Source: Verrucomicrobium sp. BvORR106
Lineage (GTDB): Bacteria > Verrucomicrobiota > Verrucomicrobiia > Verrucomicrobiales > Verrucomicrobiaceae
DNA: 64,000 nt
Reading direction: 5' to 3'
NCBI RefSeq assembly: GCF_000739655.1
Contig: NZ_BATR01000112.1
Span: 62,001-126,000, forward strand
Shown here: in pieces, positions 51,624-62,410 of the stretch
Numbering within the stretch: the stretch's first letter is position 1
How the letters are laid out: the number at the start of each line of letters is the position of its first letter
Notes under the pieces: model-generated
The model's database searches: none
Told to the model about the DNA's origin: nothing
The model's input: only the letters and a program-made list of their open reading frames with translations
Program-made: the position numbers and the translations under genes

Positions 51624-54600
51624 TTACATGCGGCGCTTCCTTCTGAGCACCAGCATTCCCAGGGCGAGGGCCAGCATCGCGAAGCGCCCGGGCTCAGGGA
51701 CGGCACTGAGGTAGACGGTCCCCGTGGTGCTGAAGAGATCGGTACGCCACACCAGCCCGAGAGTGGAGACGTCCACTCCGGTGAAGTTGAACGTGTAGCC
51801 GTTGTTGACGAAGGCGCTGTTGATCAGGGTCCAGTCGATGAGGTTGAAGCTGCTGCTGTCCGTGGGGGTAAACCCGGCATCCAGCGCGACATTGATGGTG
51901 CCGGTGAGTGTGAGTCCCGTCAGGCCATTGATGGCATCGTAGCCGGCAGTGGAGGCCCCGCGATCAGCCCCTTTGATGTCAAAGAAGAGGCCGCTGGTGG
52001 CGGTGGTGGTGAGGGCGCCATGGATGGTGGCCAGCCCGGTGGCACCGCCGCTGCCGATGACCAGGTTGCCAGAGGAGTCCACTCCATGACCGTTGATGGT
52101 GCCCAGAAGGTCCAGCGTGGCTCCGGAGGACACACTGACCTGGCTGCTGAGGGAGCCGTTGACGGCAATGGCCAGGGTGCCGCCCGTGACCTGGGTGCTC
52201 CCGGTGTAGGTGTTCACGCCAGACAGGGTGAGGATGCCTGCGGTGCTCTTGATAAGGGCCACTTGTGCGCTGGCACCATCCACGATGGTTCCGGCGTAGG
52301 TGCTGGTGCCCGTGACGGTAAGCGTGCTGGTTCCTGACGCTGCACTGTTGGTCACCACGGCCTGGCCGGTGCCGGCACGAGAGAGCCCGGTGATGGTTTC
52401 ATTGTACCCGTTCAGGTCGTAGGTGCCGTTGCTGTTGGCGGTGGCGTCACCCAGCGCCACGGTGGTCCCGTTGGGGAGCACCTCAGAGGCCCCGTTTTTC
52501 AGGGTGCCTCCACCCTGCACCACCGTGTTGCCATTGTAGTTGTTGGTGGTGTTGGTGAGGGTGACCTGGGCGTTGGAGATGATGGTGTGGGAATTCGCAT
52601 TCGTACCGGTGATGTTCCCCGTGATGAGGAAGGCCCCCTGCGAGAAGGTGAGCGGGCGGGCATTGTGGGTGAGGATGCCGCTGAGCGTGAGAAGGTGGCC
52701 GCTGGAGTTCTTGATGATGCCGCCGCCCACGCCAGAGACCGTGAAGTTGCGGGCCAGCGTTGCGTCCACCAGACCCGTGTAGTCCAGCGTGCCGGTGGTG
52801 GTCGCTGAGCCCAGGGTGATGGCAGCGGCACCGGTGCCCAGAGCCTGGGCGGTGCCAATAGCGGCAATGTTGCTGACGCGCAGGGTGCCATCCGTCACGG
52901 AGACGGCACCGGTGTAGGTGTTGTTTCCGTTGACCGTCCAGATGCCGGTGCCGCTCTTGGTGATGCCCACCACCTGGCTGGTATCGCTAATCACACCGTT
53001 GAGCTCGCCCTCCGCAGGGCCATCCAGCGAAAGGGTGCGGCCGGAGGTGGCGGTATTGGAGTCGATATTGCCGTTGATGATGAGCTTCCCGGCCTGGGCG
53101 TAGATCTTGGCCTGGCCGCCGCCGCCGTTGGTGAGGTGGATGACGCCGTTGATGGTGTTGGTGCCGGCCAGGTTGATGAGAGCGCCGAGGGTGGCGGTGC
53201 TGCCATCACTGCTGAGATTCCAAGAGTAGTTTGCTCCCAGAGTGAGGTTGCCTGAAGTGCCGTCAAGCACCACAGCGGGACGGGCGGCATTGGCCACGTT
53301 GATGGTCTTGTTCCCCAAGCCCAGGTTCTGATTCCCGGTGACGACGAGAGTGCCGTTGTTGACGTTCACGTCTCCGGTAAACGTATTGGCGGAGGTCAGG
53401 ATGGTCTGGCCGGCTCCGGTATGAGCGAGGCTGCCGCTGCCAGTGATGATGCCGCTCACTCGCAAGATGGTCGAGGCTGCAGGTTGCAGACTCCCACTCC
53501 CATTCAAGATGATCTCACCCGTGACGGTGCCGAGCGTGCCGGTGGAGGTGCCCACCGCGCCGCCGTTGTAGAGTTCAATGATCTCTGAGATGCTGAGTTC
53601 TGCGATGTCGAGGAGAGCGGTGGAGTGGACTCGCGTGCGGTCGGCGAAGGAGTTGAGACCCAACCCGTTGACGTGGGCAAGTTTGAGCGTGCCGTCCAGG
53701 ATGTTGGTGATGCCGGCGTACTGGTTGGAGGCGGCCAGGATCAGGGTGCCGAGACCGGACTTGGTGAGGCCGTTCTCGATGCTGCCAAGCAGGACACTGG
53801 AGAGAGTGAGCGTGTCGGTGGCCAGGTCTGTGCGGACAAGGAAGTCCCGGTCGTCACCACTCGCAAGTCCCAGACCGGTGCCGCCGCTGATCTCAGAGGC
53901 ATTGCCGCCCGCCTTGAGGATGCTTTGCACCTCCAGGGTGGCTCCAGCCGCCAGGGTGATGTTGTTGTTTCCAGCAATCCGAAGGGTGTTGAGCGTCTCG
54001 CTCGTCTGGGCGGTGATGTGGCCGGTGCCGATGATCTGCAGGTCCTTGCCGGTGGCGGTGGTGTCCACCAGCACCTCTCCCAGGGTCGCGACATCGACCG
54101 TGAGCAGCGCATTGGCGGTGTTGGTATCTGGGGTGGTGTCCCCCAAGAGGGAATCGCCCACATAGTCAAGACCACGGAGGAATCCGGTGTTGTAGTCGAT
54201 GGTGGCGAAGGAGTTGCCGTTGAAGTAGATGCCACTGTCGAACAGAACATCTGCGGGCAGGAAGAAGTCACTGAAGCTGTAGCGGTACACATCTGTGGCC
54301 GTTACGCCAGAGAAGGCAAAGTTCCCGGCGGCACCGATCTCGCGGGTCAAGGTGCCGTTGAGGGTGAAGAGGCTGTTGGTGCTGTTGTTGGACTTGCTCA
54401 GGGTAATGGTGCCGAGGCCGCCCTGGAAATGCACGCTGTTGGCGACGATGGTGGCAGCCACGGCTGCGCCCCCGTTGTTGTTGGCCAAGAGGTTGCTGGT
54501 ACCGGTGAAGTAGAGATCTGTAGCGGACGGGAGTCCCTGGGCCTGGTTAATCCGCACATCCAGCGTACCTTGATTCAGATAGAGACCGCCGGAGAAGGTG

Positions 54601-57600
54601 TGGCCACCGACGGTATTGGTGGCGCTGCTGAAGACCAGCGTACCGGCGCCGGTTTTCACCAGGGCGATCTGGCGACCATTTGCGCCATCACGGATCCAGC
54701 TGCCGAAGGTGTTGCTACCGGAAGCGATGTTGACGGTGAGAGTGGTGATGCCAGGTGTGGACGAGTTGTCGGTGACCTGCACGAGAGCGGCGGGGTTCTG
54801 CGGAGCTGTGAATCCGCCGACGGTGACATCGTACCCGTTCAGGTCCACGGTGGTGGTCGAGCCAGCGGTGTACTGCAGGGCCAGGATGTTCGTGGCGGCC
54901 CCCAGGGCGGTGGCGCTGTTCAGCTTGAGCAGACCTGAGGAGATGGAGTTGGTGCCCACGTGGGTGTTGTTTCCTGAGAGCACCACCGTGCCGCCATTTC
55001 CGATGGTGATGCCGCGAGTCCCAGTGAGATTGCTGGCCACGGTCAACACGCCACCGCCGCCGCCAAAGAGGTAGCTGGTGCTGCTTACCGTGAGCGAGCC
55101 AGAAAAGGTGAGGTCAGAAAGGGCCCCAAGGCTGACAGCGCTGTAAGCGGAGAGATTGAGGTTCGAGGAAGTGTTGGTGCCGAGCGCAAGGACGAAGGCG
55201 TTGGTGGTGGTGGCCACACGTGTGTCCAGCAGTGCCTGATCAATGGCCAAACTAAAGCCAAGAACGGTGCCGGCTGACACAGTCACCACACCCGTGGTGG
55301 GAAGGGACGAGGCGTTGGAAAAGACGAGGGTGCCTCCGTTGAGCAGTGTGCCACCGGCGTAGGTGTTGGTACCGCTCAGCACCAGTTTGCCTGTGCCTGT
55401 CTTGGTGAGGCTGCCTGCGCCGTCTATCACCCCCTGCAGCAACAGGTTGGTGTTGAGGGCGGCGTCCACCACTGAGGCTGCGGTCAGGGTGATGCCCCCC
55501 GTCACCGTGGCGGTGCCAGTGGAGTTGGTGAGCTTGCCGCCCTGAAGGTCCAGGGATTCGCCCACGGTCTGACCTGCGAGGTCCAAAGTGGCGGCGGCCT
55601 TCACCACGGTCTGGTTACCGGAGCCAACTGCACCCAATCCAGTGGCATGCCCCAGGCGGACCAGACCCTGATCCAGCGTGGTGACGCCTGTGTAGGTGTT
55701 GGCTGAGGCGAGGATGAGCGTGCCGGCCTCTCCTTTGGTGAAGCCGCCAGTGCCTGAAATGATGTCGTCCACCGTGAGCTGGGAGTTCAGCGCGGTGTTG
55801 ATGGCGCCCCCATTGTCGAGAGTGATGGTGCCTCCCAAGTAGTTCTCCAATCCGGACGTGACGGCCAGCTTGCCCCCGCGAACAAGGAGGTGGTTCTCTA
55901 CGTCGTAGCCGGTGGTGTCGAGGGTGCCGTTCACCCCCACCTCAATGGCGGCGGTGCCGAAGGCGCTGTCGTAGCCGGCCTTGAGTGTGCCGCTGGAAAC
56001 TAGGATGGAGCCGCTGAAGCCGCTGTTGCCGCCAGCCAGCGTGATCACGTTGCTGCCCTTCTGAACGATCGTGCCGCTGCCCTGGATCACATTGCTGATC
56101 GTCAAGTTCTGGCCGGGGGCGAGGAAAAACTCCAGCCGGCCCGAGGCGGCGATGGCGATGGCCCCGGTGCCGGGTTGCGTGATGCCGGTTGTGGCCCCAT
56201 CACCCAGTTGCAGGGTGCCGTTGTTGAGGGAGATGCCTCCGCTGAAGGTGTAGTTGCCCGTGCCGGCAAAAATGAGAGTGCCGGTGCCATTTTTTGTGAG
56301 ACCTCCCGTTCCTGCGAGGGCACCACTGCCAGCGAAGGTGTAGGTTTTGGTGCTGTTGTTGACGGTCGTGGAGATAGGAGTGAGCTCGGTGGTCAGGTTG
56401 ACGGTCGTGTTCGTTGCCAGGTCATCAAAAAGCACGCTGTCCGTGCCAGCCGGACCCTGGAGGTAGGTGGTGGTGGAGCCAGCGGTGACGAGGGACCAGT
56501 TCGTGGTGGTATTCACATCCCAGTTGTTCCCTGCGAGACCGGTCCACCGGGGCACATCCACGCCGGTGATCTTGAGGTCGATCGTTTTGGCAGATGTGTT
56601 GTTGATGAGCTCAGCCAGGGTTCGGGCGGGGAGGCTGCCTAGGACGAGGTCTGTAAAGTTGCCCGTGATGGTGCTGTAGCTGAGAAGGCTGAACTGACCA
56701 AGGGAAAGGGCTGAACCGCTGAGGTCGATCTGTGAAAGGGCACCAATGGTGAAGGCCCCCACTTCCAGGACCGGAGCGCCGGTGGCGGGATTGGGCAGGG
56801 TGCCCAGATCGATGACGAGGGTGCCGCCATCCAGCGTGAGGGAGCTGGCGACCAGCGAGTCGCCTGCTGTGGTCAGGCCGACGGCGAGCCGGGCACCGGT
56901 GTTCACTGTGAAACCTCCGCCCCCGGCATGCTGAGTGGTCACCTGGAGGGTGCCCGCGTTGACCGTGGTGAGGCCGGAGTAGGTGTTGGCTGCAGTCAGC
57001 CAGACGGTTCCGTTGGTGTTCTTCACCAGATTGACTCCTGAACCCGCCAGCACTGCGCTCACCACACCGGATTGAACCTCGTACGAGGTGGCGGTGAGGG
57101 CGGCGGTGCTGCCGGTGTTGACAATGCTGCCGCCAGCGAGAACGACGGCGCCTACGTGGTTGTTGTGCCCGGAGATGTCCAGCGCACCTCCGTTGACCTG
57201 CACGGATCCCGTGGGGGAGAGGAGGTCGGCACCGTCCAGCAAGAGGATGCCCTCGTCGATCTGGGTGCCGCCGGTGTAACTCTGGACGCCGGTGATGGTC
57301 ACCGTGCCGCTCGTGGTCTTGGTCAGCTTACCGCCGCCCAGTGAGGCTGCGATGGAGCCGCTCTGGGCGATGATGTCGGTGGCCGCGAGGGTGGAGGCGG
57401 CACCGGTGTTGACGATGCTTCCCGCCGTCAAGGTGAGGGTGCCCAAGGTATCGGTGAATCCGTTCAAGTCCAGGATGGCCCCGTTCACGGTGAAGGCATT
57501 GGTATCGCCAAAGACGTTGTTGGCCCCCAAGCGGATGGTGCCGCCGCGAGCCACGGTGCCCCCCGTGAGATTGACGGTGCCGGAGAGGGTGATGACGCCG

Positions 57601-58436
57601 GTGTCATCAGCTATACCGAGCTGGAGGACGTAGGCGCCGCCGGTCTCACCGATGGCACCTGCCAGGGTGCCGGTGCTTTGATAGGCGGTGATGAGCGCGT
57701 CTCCGCTGAGGGTGATGCTGCCGGCTACCGCAGCACCATTGGCAAGACGCAGGGCTCCCAGCTTGGTGGTTTCCTGACCCCAGCCGGTGCCGGAGAGATT
57801 GAAACTGTTGGCGTAGGTGCCGGTGGCGGTGAGGTAGGCCTGACCTGTGGGGTTGATCTTCTGGATGACGGCCGCAGTGGCCCCAAGAGACGTCGCCGTG
57901 CTGGCGTTCACCCGCACGCCCGTCACATTGAGCCCCTTGGTCATGATGTTGCTGGCCAGCAGGTTCAGTTCACCGGTGCCGATGACGGTGACGTTGCCGG
58001 CCCCCTGCAGGCGGGCACTGCCCAAGGTGAGGGTGTTGGATCCCAGGTTCCAGGTCTGGTCCACATCCGCCTTCAGACCGCCGATAGTGAGGCTGCGATG
58101 CCCGGTGGAGAGATCGATACCTCCTGCGCCCAGGGCGACGAAGTTGGCGACGGCAGTATTGTTGATGGTGATGAGAGAGGTCAAGGTCCCCTCTACGCGG
58201 AGCCCGAAGTAGGTGAGAGGAGCCCCGGTGCCGAAGTTGCCGGTTTGGGTGTAGATATCGCTGATGACAAAGGTATCCGCGCTGGTGGGCAGGACACCAC
58301 CCGACCATGACGCTGCCTGCGAGATCTGGGTGTTGTTGTCAGCTTTATAGACGTCTGCGGCGGGTGTGCTTCCGATGGGAAGAAACGACAGGATGGGCAG
58401 GGCGGCAAGGACCAGGGGGCGGGGCAGCAATGACAT
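51624..58436 (-). CDS. Giant autotransporter-repeat protein with PEP-CTERM tail
   Basis: A 2270-residue exported surface protein. The signal peptide is at about 1-27. The body is a long series of autotransporter-associated beta-strand (PATR) repeats. A typical unit has GAGTLVFSSATNTVGGHTFS, then LYLNQGTLDV-like strands. Variants such as SGTNTYAGGT and AANTYSGLTTVNAG recur dozens of times and should form an extended beta-helix. The C-terminus is a PEP-CTERM sorting signal: AVPEPGRFAMLALALG, a hydrophobic segment and the basic RRKRRM end, which exosortase would process. No exosortase gene is in the window. It is probably displayed on the cell surface or released as matrix. Its neighbour upstream is the Verru_Chthon A gene on the same strand. 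Confidence 0.93.
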   Translation of the reverse strand: MSLLPRPLVLAALPILSFLPIGSTPAADVYKADNNTQISQAASWSGGVLPTSADTFVISDIYTQTGNFGTGAPLTYFGLRVEGTLTSLITINNTAVANFVALGAGGIDLSTGHRSLTIGGLKADVDQTWNLGSNTLTLGSARLQGAGNVTVIGTGELNLLASNIMTKGLNVTGVRVNASTATSLGATAAVIQKINPTGQAYLTATGTYANSFNLSGTGWGQETTKLGALRLANGAAVAGSITLSGDALITAYQSTGTLAGAIGETGGAYVLQLGIADDTGVITLSGTVNLTGGTVARGGTIRLGANNVFGDTNAFTVNGAILDLNGFTDTLGTLTLTAGSIVNTGAASTLAATDIIAQSGSIAASLGGGKLTKTTSGTVTITGVQSYTGGTQIDEGILLLDGADLLSPTGSVQVNGGALDISGHNNHVGAVVLAGGSIVNTGSTAALTATSYEVQSGVVSAVLAGSGVNLVKNTNGTVWLTAANTYSGLTTVNAGTLQVTTQHAGGGGFTVNTGARLAVGLTTAGDSLVASSLTLDGGTLVIDLGTLPNPATGAPVLEVGAFTIGALSQIDLSGSALSLGQFSLLSYSTITGNFTDLVLGSLPARTLAELINNTSAKTIDLKITGVDVPRWTGLAGNNWDVNTTTNWSLVTAGSTTTYLQGPAGTDSVLFDDLATNTTVNLTTELTPISTTVNNSTKTYTFAGSGALAGTGGLTKNGTGTLIFAGTGNYTFSGGISLNNGTLQLGDGATTGITQPGTGAIAIAASGRLEFFLAPGQNLTISNVIQGSGTIVQKGSNVITLAGGNSGFSGSILVSSGTLKAGYDSAFGTAAIEVGVNGTLDTTGYDVENHLLVRGGKLAVTSGLENYLGGTITLDNGGAINTALNSQLTVDDIISGTGGFTKGEAGTLILASANTYTGVTTLDQGLVRLGHATGLGAVGSGNQTVVKAAATLDLAGQTVGESLDLQGGKLTNSTGTATVTGGITLTAASVVDAALNTNLLLQGVIDGAGSLTKTGTGKLVLSGTNTYAGGTLLNGGTLVFSNASSLPTTGVVTVSAGTVLGFSLAIDQALLDTRVATTTNAFVLALGTNTSSNLNLSAYSAVSLGALSDLTFSGSLTVSSTSYLFGGGGGVLTVASNLTGTRGITIGNGGTVVLSGNNTHVGTNSISSGLLKLNSATALGAATNILALQYTAGSTTTVDLNGYDVTVGGFTAPQNPAALVQVTDNSSTPGITTLTVNIASGSNTFGSWIRDGANGRQIALVKTGAGTLVFSSATNTVGGHTFSGGLYLNQGTLDVRINQAQGLPSATDLYFTGTSNLLANNNGGAAVAATIVANSVHFQGGLGTITLSKSNNSTNSLFTLNGTLTREIGAAGNFAFSGVTATDVYRYSFSDFFLPADVLFDSGIYFNGNSFATIDYNTGFLRGLDYVGDSLLGDTTPDTNTANALLTVDVATLGEVLVDTTATGKDLQIIGTGHITAQTSETLNTLRIAGNNNITLAAGATLEVQSILKAGGNASEISGGTGLGLASGDDRDFLVRTDLATDTLTLSSVLLGSIENGLTKSGLGTLILAASNQYAGITNILDGTLKLAHVNGLGLNSFADRTRVHSTALLDIAELSISEIIELYNGGAVGTSTGTLGTVTGEIILNGSGSLQPAASTILRVSGIITGSGSLAHTGAGQTILTSANTFTGDVNVNNGTLVVTGNQNLGLGNKTINVANAARPAVVLDGTSGNLTLGANYSWNLSSDGSTATLGALINLAGTNTINGVIHLTNGGGGQAKIYAQAGKLIINGNIDSNTATSGRTLSLDGPAEGELNGVISDTSQVVGITKSGTGIWTVNGNNTYTGAVSVTDGTLRVSNIAAIGTAQALGTGAAAITLGSATTTGTLDYTGLVDATLARNFTVSGVGGGIIKNSSGHLLTLSGILTHNARPLTFSQGAFLITGNITGTNANSHTIISNAQVTLTNTTNNYNGNTVVQGGGTLKNGASEVLPNGTTVALGDATANSNGTYDLNGYNETITGLSRAGTGQAVVTNSAASGTSTLTVTGTSTYAGTIVDGASAQVALIKSTAGILTLSGVNTYTGSTQVTGGTLAIAVNGSLSSQVSVSSGATLDLLGTINGHGVDSSGNLVIGSGGATGLATIHGALTTTATSGLFFDIKGADRGASTAGYDAINGLTGLTLTGTINVALDAGFTPTDSSSFNLIDWTLINSAFVNNGYTFNFTGVDVSTLGLVWRTDLFSTTGTVYLSAVPEPGRFAMLALALGMLVLRRKRRM

Positions 58437-58562
58437 GACGCTGGGAGCAGGAGGGGGAGAGGGGAGCTGGCCAGTCCTTCCCGGGCAGGGTCAGTGACGG
58501 TTTCAGGAAACTGAATTAGCAGGCGCGGGCCGTTCCGTGCAGGATCCGGCGGATGGTGCCGC

Positions 58563-61500
58563 TTATTGATCGAGGTACTTGAAGTAAACCACGCGGTACT
58601 TCACCACGGGCTGGGGCGGATTGTAGGCGTCTTCGAGAGAACTCGCGGTGTAATTGATGGTGCCCAGGGCTGACTTGGTGTAGGCATCCATGCCCACCGG
58701 TTCGGGACCGTCAAACTTGGGATAGGTGCCGGTGGCATCCAGATCGAGCCGTTCCCCATCGCCGCTCCGCTTCAGAGGTGGGGAACCGGGCAGCTGGAAG
58801 AGAGTGTCGGTGGTGCCGTCTGCCGTGGTGATCTTGGAGGTCTGCGTGGCGATACGGTCCCACTTGCCCACGTTGCTGGTGTGGCCGTTTCCTGGAACTC
58901 CATCGCGACCGGGCCAGATGTAACGCTCCACGAGGGCGTAGAAGCGCTTCTCACCCGTGACGCGGTCACCGCTCTCAAAGGTGCCGTTGTCCGTGTTGCG
59001 AGGAAGTTTCTTCACCGTCTGAGCAACTCCCCAGACGCCGAAGGTGTTCGTGCGTGTGGTAAGAACGCCAGCCATATTGCGGAGCAGTGATTCCTTGCCC
59101 CACCGCGTGGCAGCGGTCCCATCGTAGCCGGGGACGTTGGCCAGTTCTCCCACGTAGTCAAAGACCTGGCTGTCTGACTGGTAGCTGTCGATTCCGTCCA
59201 CGAGTGAGGTGACCTGTGAATCTGAGCGAAGGTGCTTGAACACGGCTTCCAGCGGGAGCTTGCGGGCGGGAGGATTGAACCAGTCGTTCTTCGGGTAGAT
59301 GCGGGAGTTCAAGTTCACCTGCCCGGCGGTGGAACTCATGTAGGAGGCCGTGGAAAAGCTGTCGGGCAGTTTCTGGTCTATCTTCCACTGGTCATGCGCC
59401 ATGGGGTAGGTCGCGCCGAAGAGATCAAGCAGCAGCCAGTCCGGCGGAGTGTTGGTGGAGGCATTCGCGCTGAGATCGACCGTCTGCCACGGAGTGCCGC
59501 TGCGCATGCCGGTGTGCAGGAGGGACCAGTAGCCGGGGGAGGCGACACGGCTGGTCTGCTCGTACTCGTCGGGGCGGTCGTAGGGTTCCTCACCAATCAA
59601 CGCGTCCTCGGGGGTGCGCTGCACATAGCGGAACTTGCTCTTCTCCGAGGAACCTTCGTCAGGCTCACCGACATTGACCTTGCCGGGCGTGCCGATGGCA
59701 CCTTCCTGGCCGGGGCCAGTCATGACCCACTTGGTGACATCGTGGCTCAGATTGGGATCGGCTATCTGCCAGGACACGACCTGTGGGGTCGTGGTGTTGG
59801 TGAGGTCCACCACATAGCTGGCCTGGAGCGTGTCGTTCTGGGTGAGGCCGAGCGGGATCATCTGCCGGGGGCGGTTGTTCGCTCCGGTGATGCCCTGTCC
59901 GGGACGCCACTTGACGGTGAACTGTGCCTTCCCCTGGGTAAGGGATTTGTCAAAGATGACTGGATCCCAGATGTTGGTCTTTTGCGTCGCGTTGAGGTTG
60001 GGGATGTCGTTGTCAAAGCGGGCTACGGTGTCACTCTTGCCACCGGTGGCGTTGGCGTCGTTGCGCTGCCACTGGCTCACGTAGAATTCCGGGCTCTTTA
60101 CCACCACGCGGTTGGGCACCGCGGCCCCCGCCCAAACGGCACCTGCTGGGCCGATGAGGGTGCCTGCCGCGGGATAGGTGGCAAGGAGGTTCATGAAATC
60201 ATTCTGCCACTGTTTGTCTGCGCGGGTGTCGTTGCCGTCCGTGGGGCCAAACTGCTGTGCTGCCGTCTTGCCGCCGCCGCGGACGTTGAGCTGGAAGTAG
60301 TCCATCCGCGTAGGGAAATAACTCAGGTCCAGCACCGGACCCATCGGGTGCATGTAATACTCCACTTCGTACCAGTATTTGATGTAGCGGGAGTTGGCGG
60401 TGAGGGTGCCGGTTTTGGGTGCAGGCGTGGCCTCGCTGGCCTGGGCGAAGAGACGCACCTCAGTGATGTGCGGGCCGGGCGTCTGGGGCAGCATGAGCAC
60501 GACCTTGTTGGTGGTGGGGTCTTTGAGCCTCCAGTAGAAGCGTTCCGGGGCGTACCCGCTCAATTCCGAGGCATTGGGGAAGAAGATCACGCTTGTGCTG
60601 CGCATGCCCCAGGCATTGCTGAAATTCCCTAGGTTCTTCGCGATCTGGGTGGTGCTCATGCGGGCCTGCTGCAGGATGTTGAGGGCAATCTGGTAGGCGC
60701 CTACTTCACCATATTTCTCCACGAAGCTCCGGTTGTAGCCGGGCCACTTTCTGCGGAAGTACTCTACCAGCATGCGGATCTGGTTCCGGTTCACCATGTT
60801 GGCCTGATCCGAGACATAGCCGCTGGGGCCGGTGATGTCCGCACTGGCGCCGAAGAAGCCGAGGAGTGAATTCAGATGCAGGATCTGATTGTCCTCCAAA
60901 CGCCCGGATTCCAACGTGCCATCGACAAGGTCTCCCTCTACGCCTTTCGGGATGACGACGCCGTTGTTGGAAGAAGGGTCGTAGATGAAAGGCAGCTGAA
61001 AGTTGGGCCCTGCCTCCAGTGAAAGCGGCACATAACTGGTGAAGAGGCGCGAGCGGCCAAAGGCGTTGAACTCCGGGCTGCGATTGTAGAAAGTGAGATT
61101 GAACTTGTTGGCTTCATACCACGCGTCAGGATCAGCTACGCTGATAAAGTCTTTGATGGCTTCAGGGTATCTGGCGAAGCCGTTGAGAAAGGAGTGCGCG
61201 AGCAGTTTCTCGTGATTCAGGTCAGCGGCATTGCTGAAGAGCACATCCAGATTCACGGACTGTGGCTTGCCCAATGCCCACTGGGCAGGCTGGCCATTGG
61301 CGGTGGTGGCGGTGCCGCCACGGGTGAACACGGGCGGCATGAAGCCCGCAGCCACCTGGGTGTCGTAGTGAGAGTCCGCTCCCGTGGCGGGCTTGCCCAT
61401 GGCGGTATTAAAGTTGAGGCGGGTGCTCTCATCATCGATCCAGAAGGCATATCGGCCGGTAATGCGATTGTCGTCGGCCGAGGCGCGGGAGGGGTCCTGG

Positions 61501-62006
61501 AGCAGGTTAACCCATTTAACCCGCATTTCCGGGCGAGCGGAACTTCCGTTCGCAGCAGGCACAATGGCTGGCGACTTTCTCCCCGGCAGAGGTTTGTTGA
61601 GATCCACAGATTCTGCATCACGCAGGACTCCGGGTGCGGGGGCGGTGGTGACTTCTCCGGTGTGAAGCGGGATGTACTTTGGGCCGGTGTTCTCCCTCAA
61701 GATGGTAAGGCGACCGGGATTGGTGACCCAGTTCTCTCCGGGGGCAGTGTCCGGTCCCTCGGAAAGCCGAGCCGGTTCAGGAATGTTGGTCCGCAGCAGA
61801 TCAATCGCATGCGCGACGGCTCCCTGGGCGACGAGCTTGGTCCGTTGTGATTCCTCATAAGCACTGGCAGCCTGCCTTTCCGTCGTCATCGTCGAAAGGA
61901 ATCCGACCACGAGGATGGTCAGCACCCCGACAATAAAAAGGGTCATGATGAGGGCAGCCCCCGACGGGTGTCGGTGGGCTAGTTTGAGAGATGGCCGGGA
62001 ATGCAT
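58563..62006 (-). CDS. Verru_Chthon cassette protein A
   Basis: An 1147-residue protein of the Verru_Chthon cassette protein A family, which is known only from Verrucomicrobiota-type genomes. Residues 16-40 hold a single hydrophobic segment, SGAALIMTLFIVGVLTILVV, like a prepilin or pseudopilin N-terminus. TTERQAASAYEESQRTKLVAQ continues as the long pseudopilin-like helix. The large body is secreted or periplasmic and has no catalytic motif I can name. In its usual setting it lies with companion proteins B, C and D, which are also pilin-like. None is visible here, although the region upstream to 63222 is noncoding, so this looks like a lone copy. It lies 126 bases upstream of the PEP-CTERM gene. 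Confidence 0.88.
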   Translation of the reverse strand: MHSRPSLKLAHRHPSGAALIMTLFIVGVLTILVVGFLSTMTTERQAASAYEESQRTKLVAQGAVAHAIDLLRTNIPEPARLSEGPDTAPGENWVTNPGRLTILRENTGPKYIPLHTGEVTTAPAPGVLRDAESVDLNKPLPGRKSPAIVPAANGSSARPEMRVKWVNLLQDPSRASADDNRITGRYAFWIDDESTRLNFNTAMGKPATGADSHYDTQVAAGFMPPVFTRGGTATTANGQPAQWALGKPQSVNLDVLFSNAADLNHEKLLAHSFLNGFARYPEAIKDFISVADPDAWYEANKFNLTFYNRSPEFNAFGRSRLFTSYVPLSLEAGPNFQLPFIYDPSSNNGVVIPKGVEGDLVDGTLESGRLEDNQILHLNSLLGFFGASADITGPSGYVSDQANMVNRNQIRMLVEYFRRKWPGYNRSFVEKYGEVGAYQIALNILQQARMSTTQIAKNLGNFSNAWGMRSTSVIFFPNASELSGYAPERFYWRLKDPTTNKVVLMLPQTPGPHITEVRLFAQASEATPAPKTGTLTANSRYIKYWYEVEYYMHPMGPVLDLSYFPTRMDYFQLNVRGGGKTAAQQFGPTDGNDTRADKQWQNDFMNLLATYPAAGTLIGPAGAVWAGAAVPNRVVVKSPEFYVSQWQRNDANATGGKSDTVARFDNDIPNLNATQKTNIWDPVIFDKSLTQGKAQFTVKWRPGQGITGANNRPRQMIPLGLTQNDTLQASYVVDLTNTTTPQVVSWQIADPNLSHDVTKWVMTGPGQEGAIGTPGKVNVGEPDEGSSEKSKFRYVQRTPEDALIGEEPYDRPDEYEQTSRVASPGYWSLLHTGMRSGTPWQTVDLSANASTNTPPDWLLLDLFGATYPMAHDQWKIDQKLPDSFSTASYMSSTAGQVNLNSRIYPKNDWFNPPARKLPLEAVFKHLRSDSQVTSLVDGIDSYQSDSQVFDYVGELANVPGYDGTAATRWGKESLLRNMAGVLTTRTNTFGVWGVAQTVKKLPRNTDNGTFESGDRVTGEKRFYALVERYIWPGRDGVPGNGHTSNVGKWDRIATQTSKITTADGTTDTLFQLPGSPPLKRSGDGERLDLDATGTYPKFDGPEPVGMDAYTKSALGTINYTASSLEDAYNPPQPVVKYRVVYFKYLDQ

Positions 62007-62395
62007 GGCTCAGAGTGGACGGTGTCGTCGCAAAAGGGAGGTGATGAAGAAAAGATATTTCATAGAACTAACCAGACGCGGCCCGCCATGAGCAGGTGAG
62101 GCGTGCTGGTCAGAGCAGGGCGCGACACAGCTTCCGGTCTGCGGCAAAGGGCGGCAGGCGGCCTGGCAGTGCACACCCCTGTCCCGGTCAGGCGACCAGA
62201 ACTTAAAGGGGAAATGAGTTAGGCGGGATCAACAGCCCGGGTGGGGCCCGGAGACAATGCTGGGAGGGGAAGGGAGCATGTATTAGCGATGGGTCCGTGG
62301 CCTTCTCATCCTCGAGATCGGTCCACTGGAAGATACTGATTCCATCCGCTGTCTGGATAGGGAAAGACCGTGCAGCCGATTGGAAACTGCAAAGT

Positions 62396-62410
62396 ACACT
62401 AGTTCAGTGT
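62396..62410. promoter_or_regulatory. Palindromic site ACACT-N5-AGTGT (copy 1)
   Basis: ACACTAGTTCAGTGT is an inverted repeat with five-base arms and a five-base spacer. Followed by GAATT, it shares TCAGTGTG-ATT with the longer site at 62858-62882. It is a candidate operator in an AT-rich intergenic region. Confidence 0.4.

Noticed and set aside
52000-58000. CRISPR-like or tandem DNA repeats in the giant gene
   Set aside because: The periodicity is at protein level (PATR repeats) with variable DNA; no constant repeat and spacer pattern exists.
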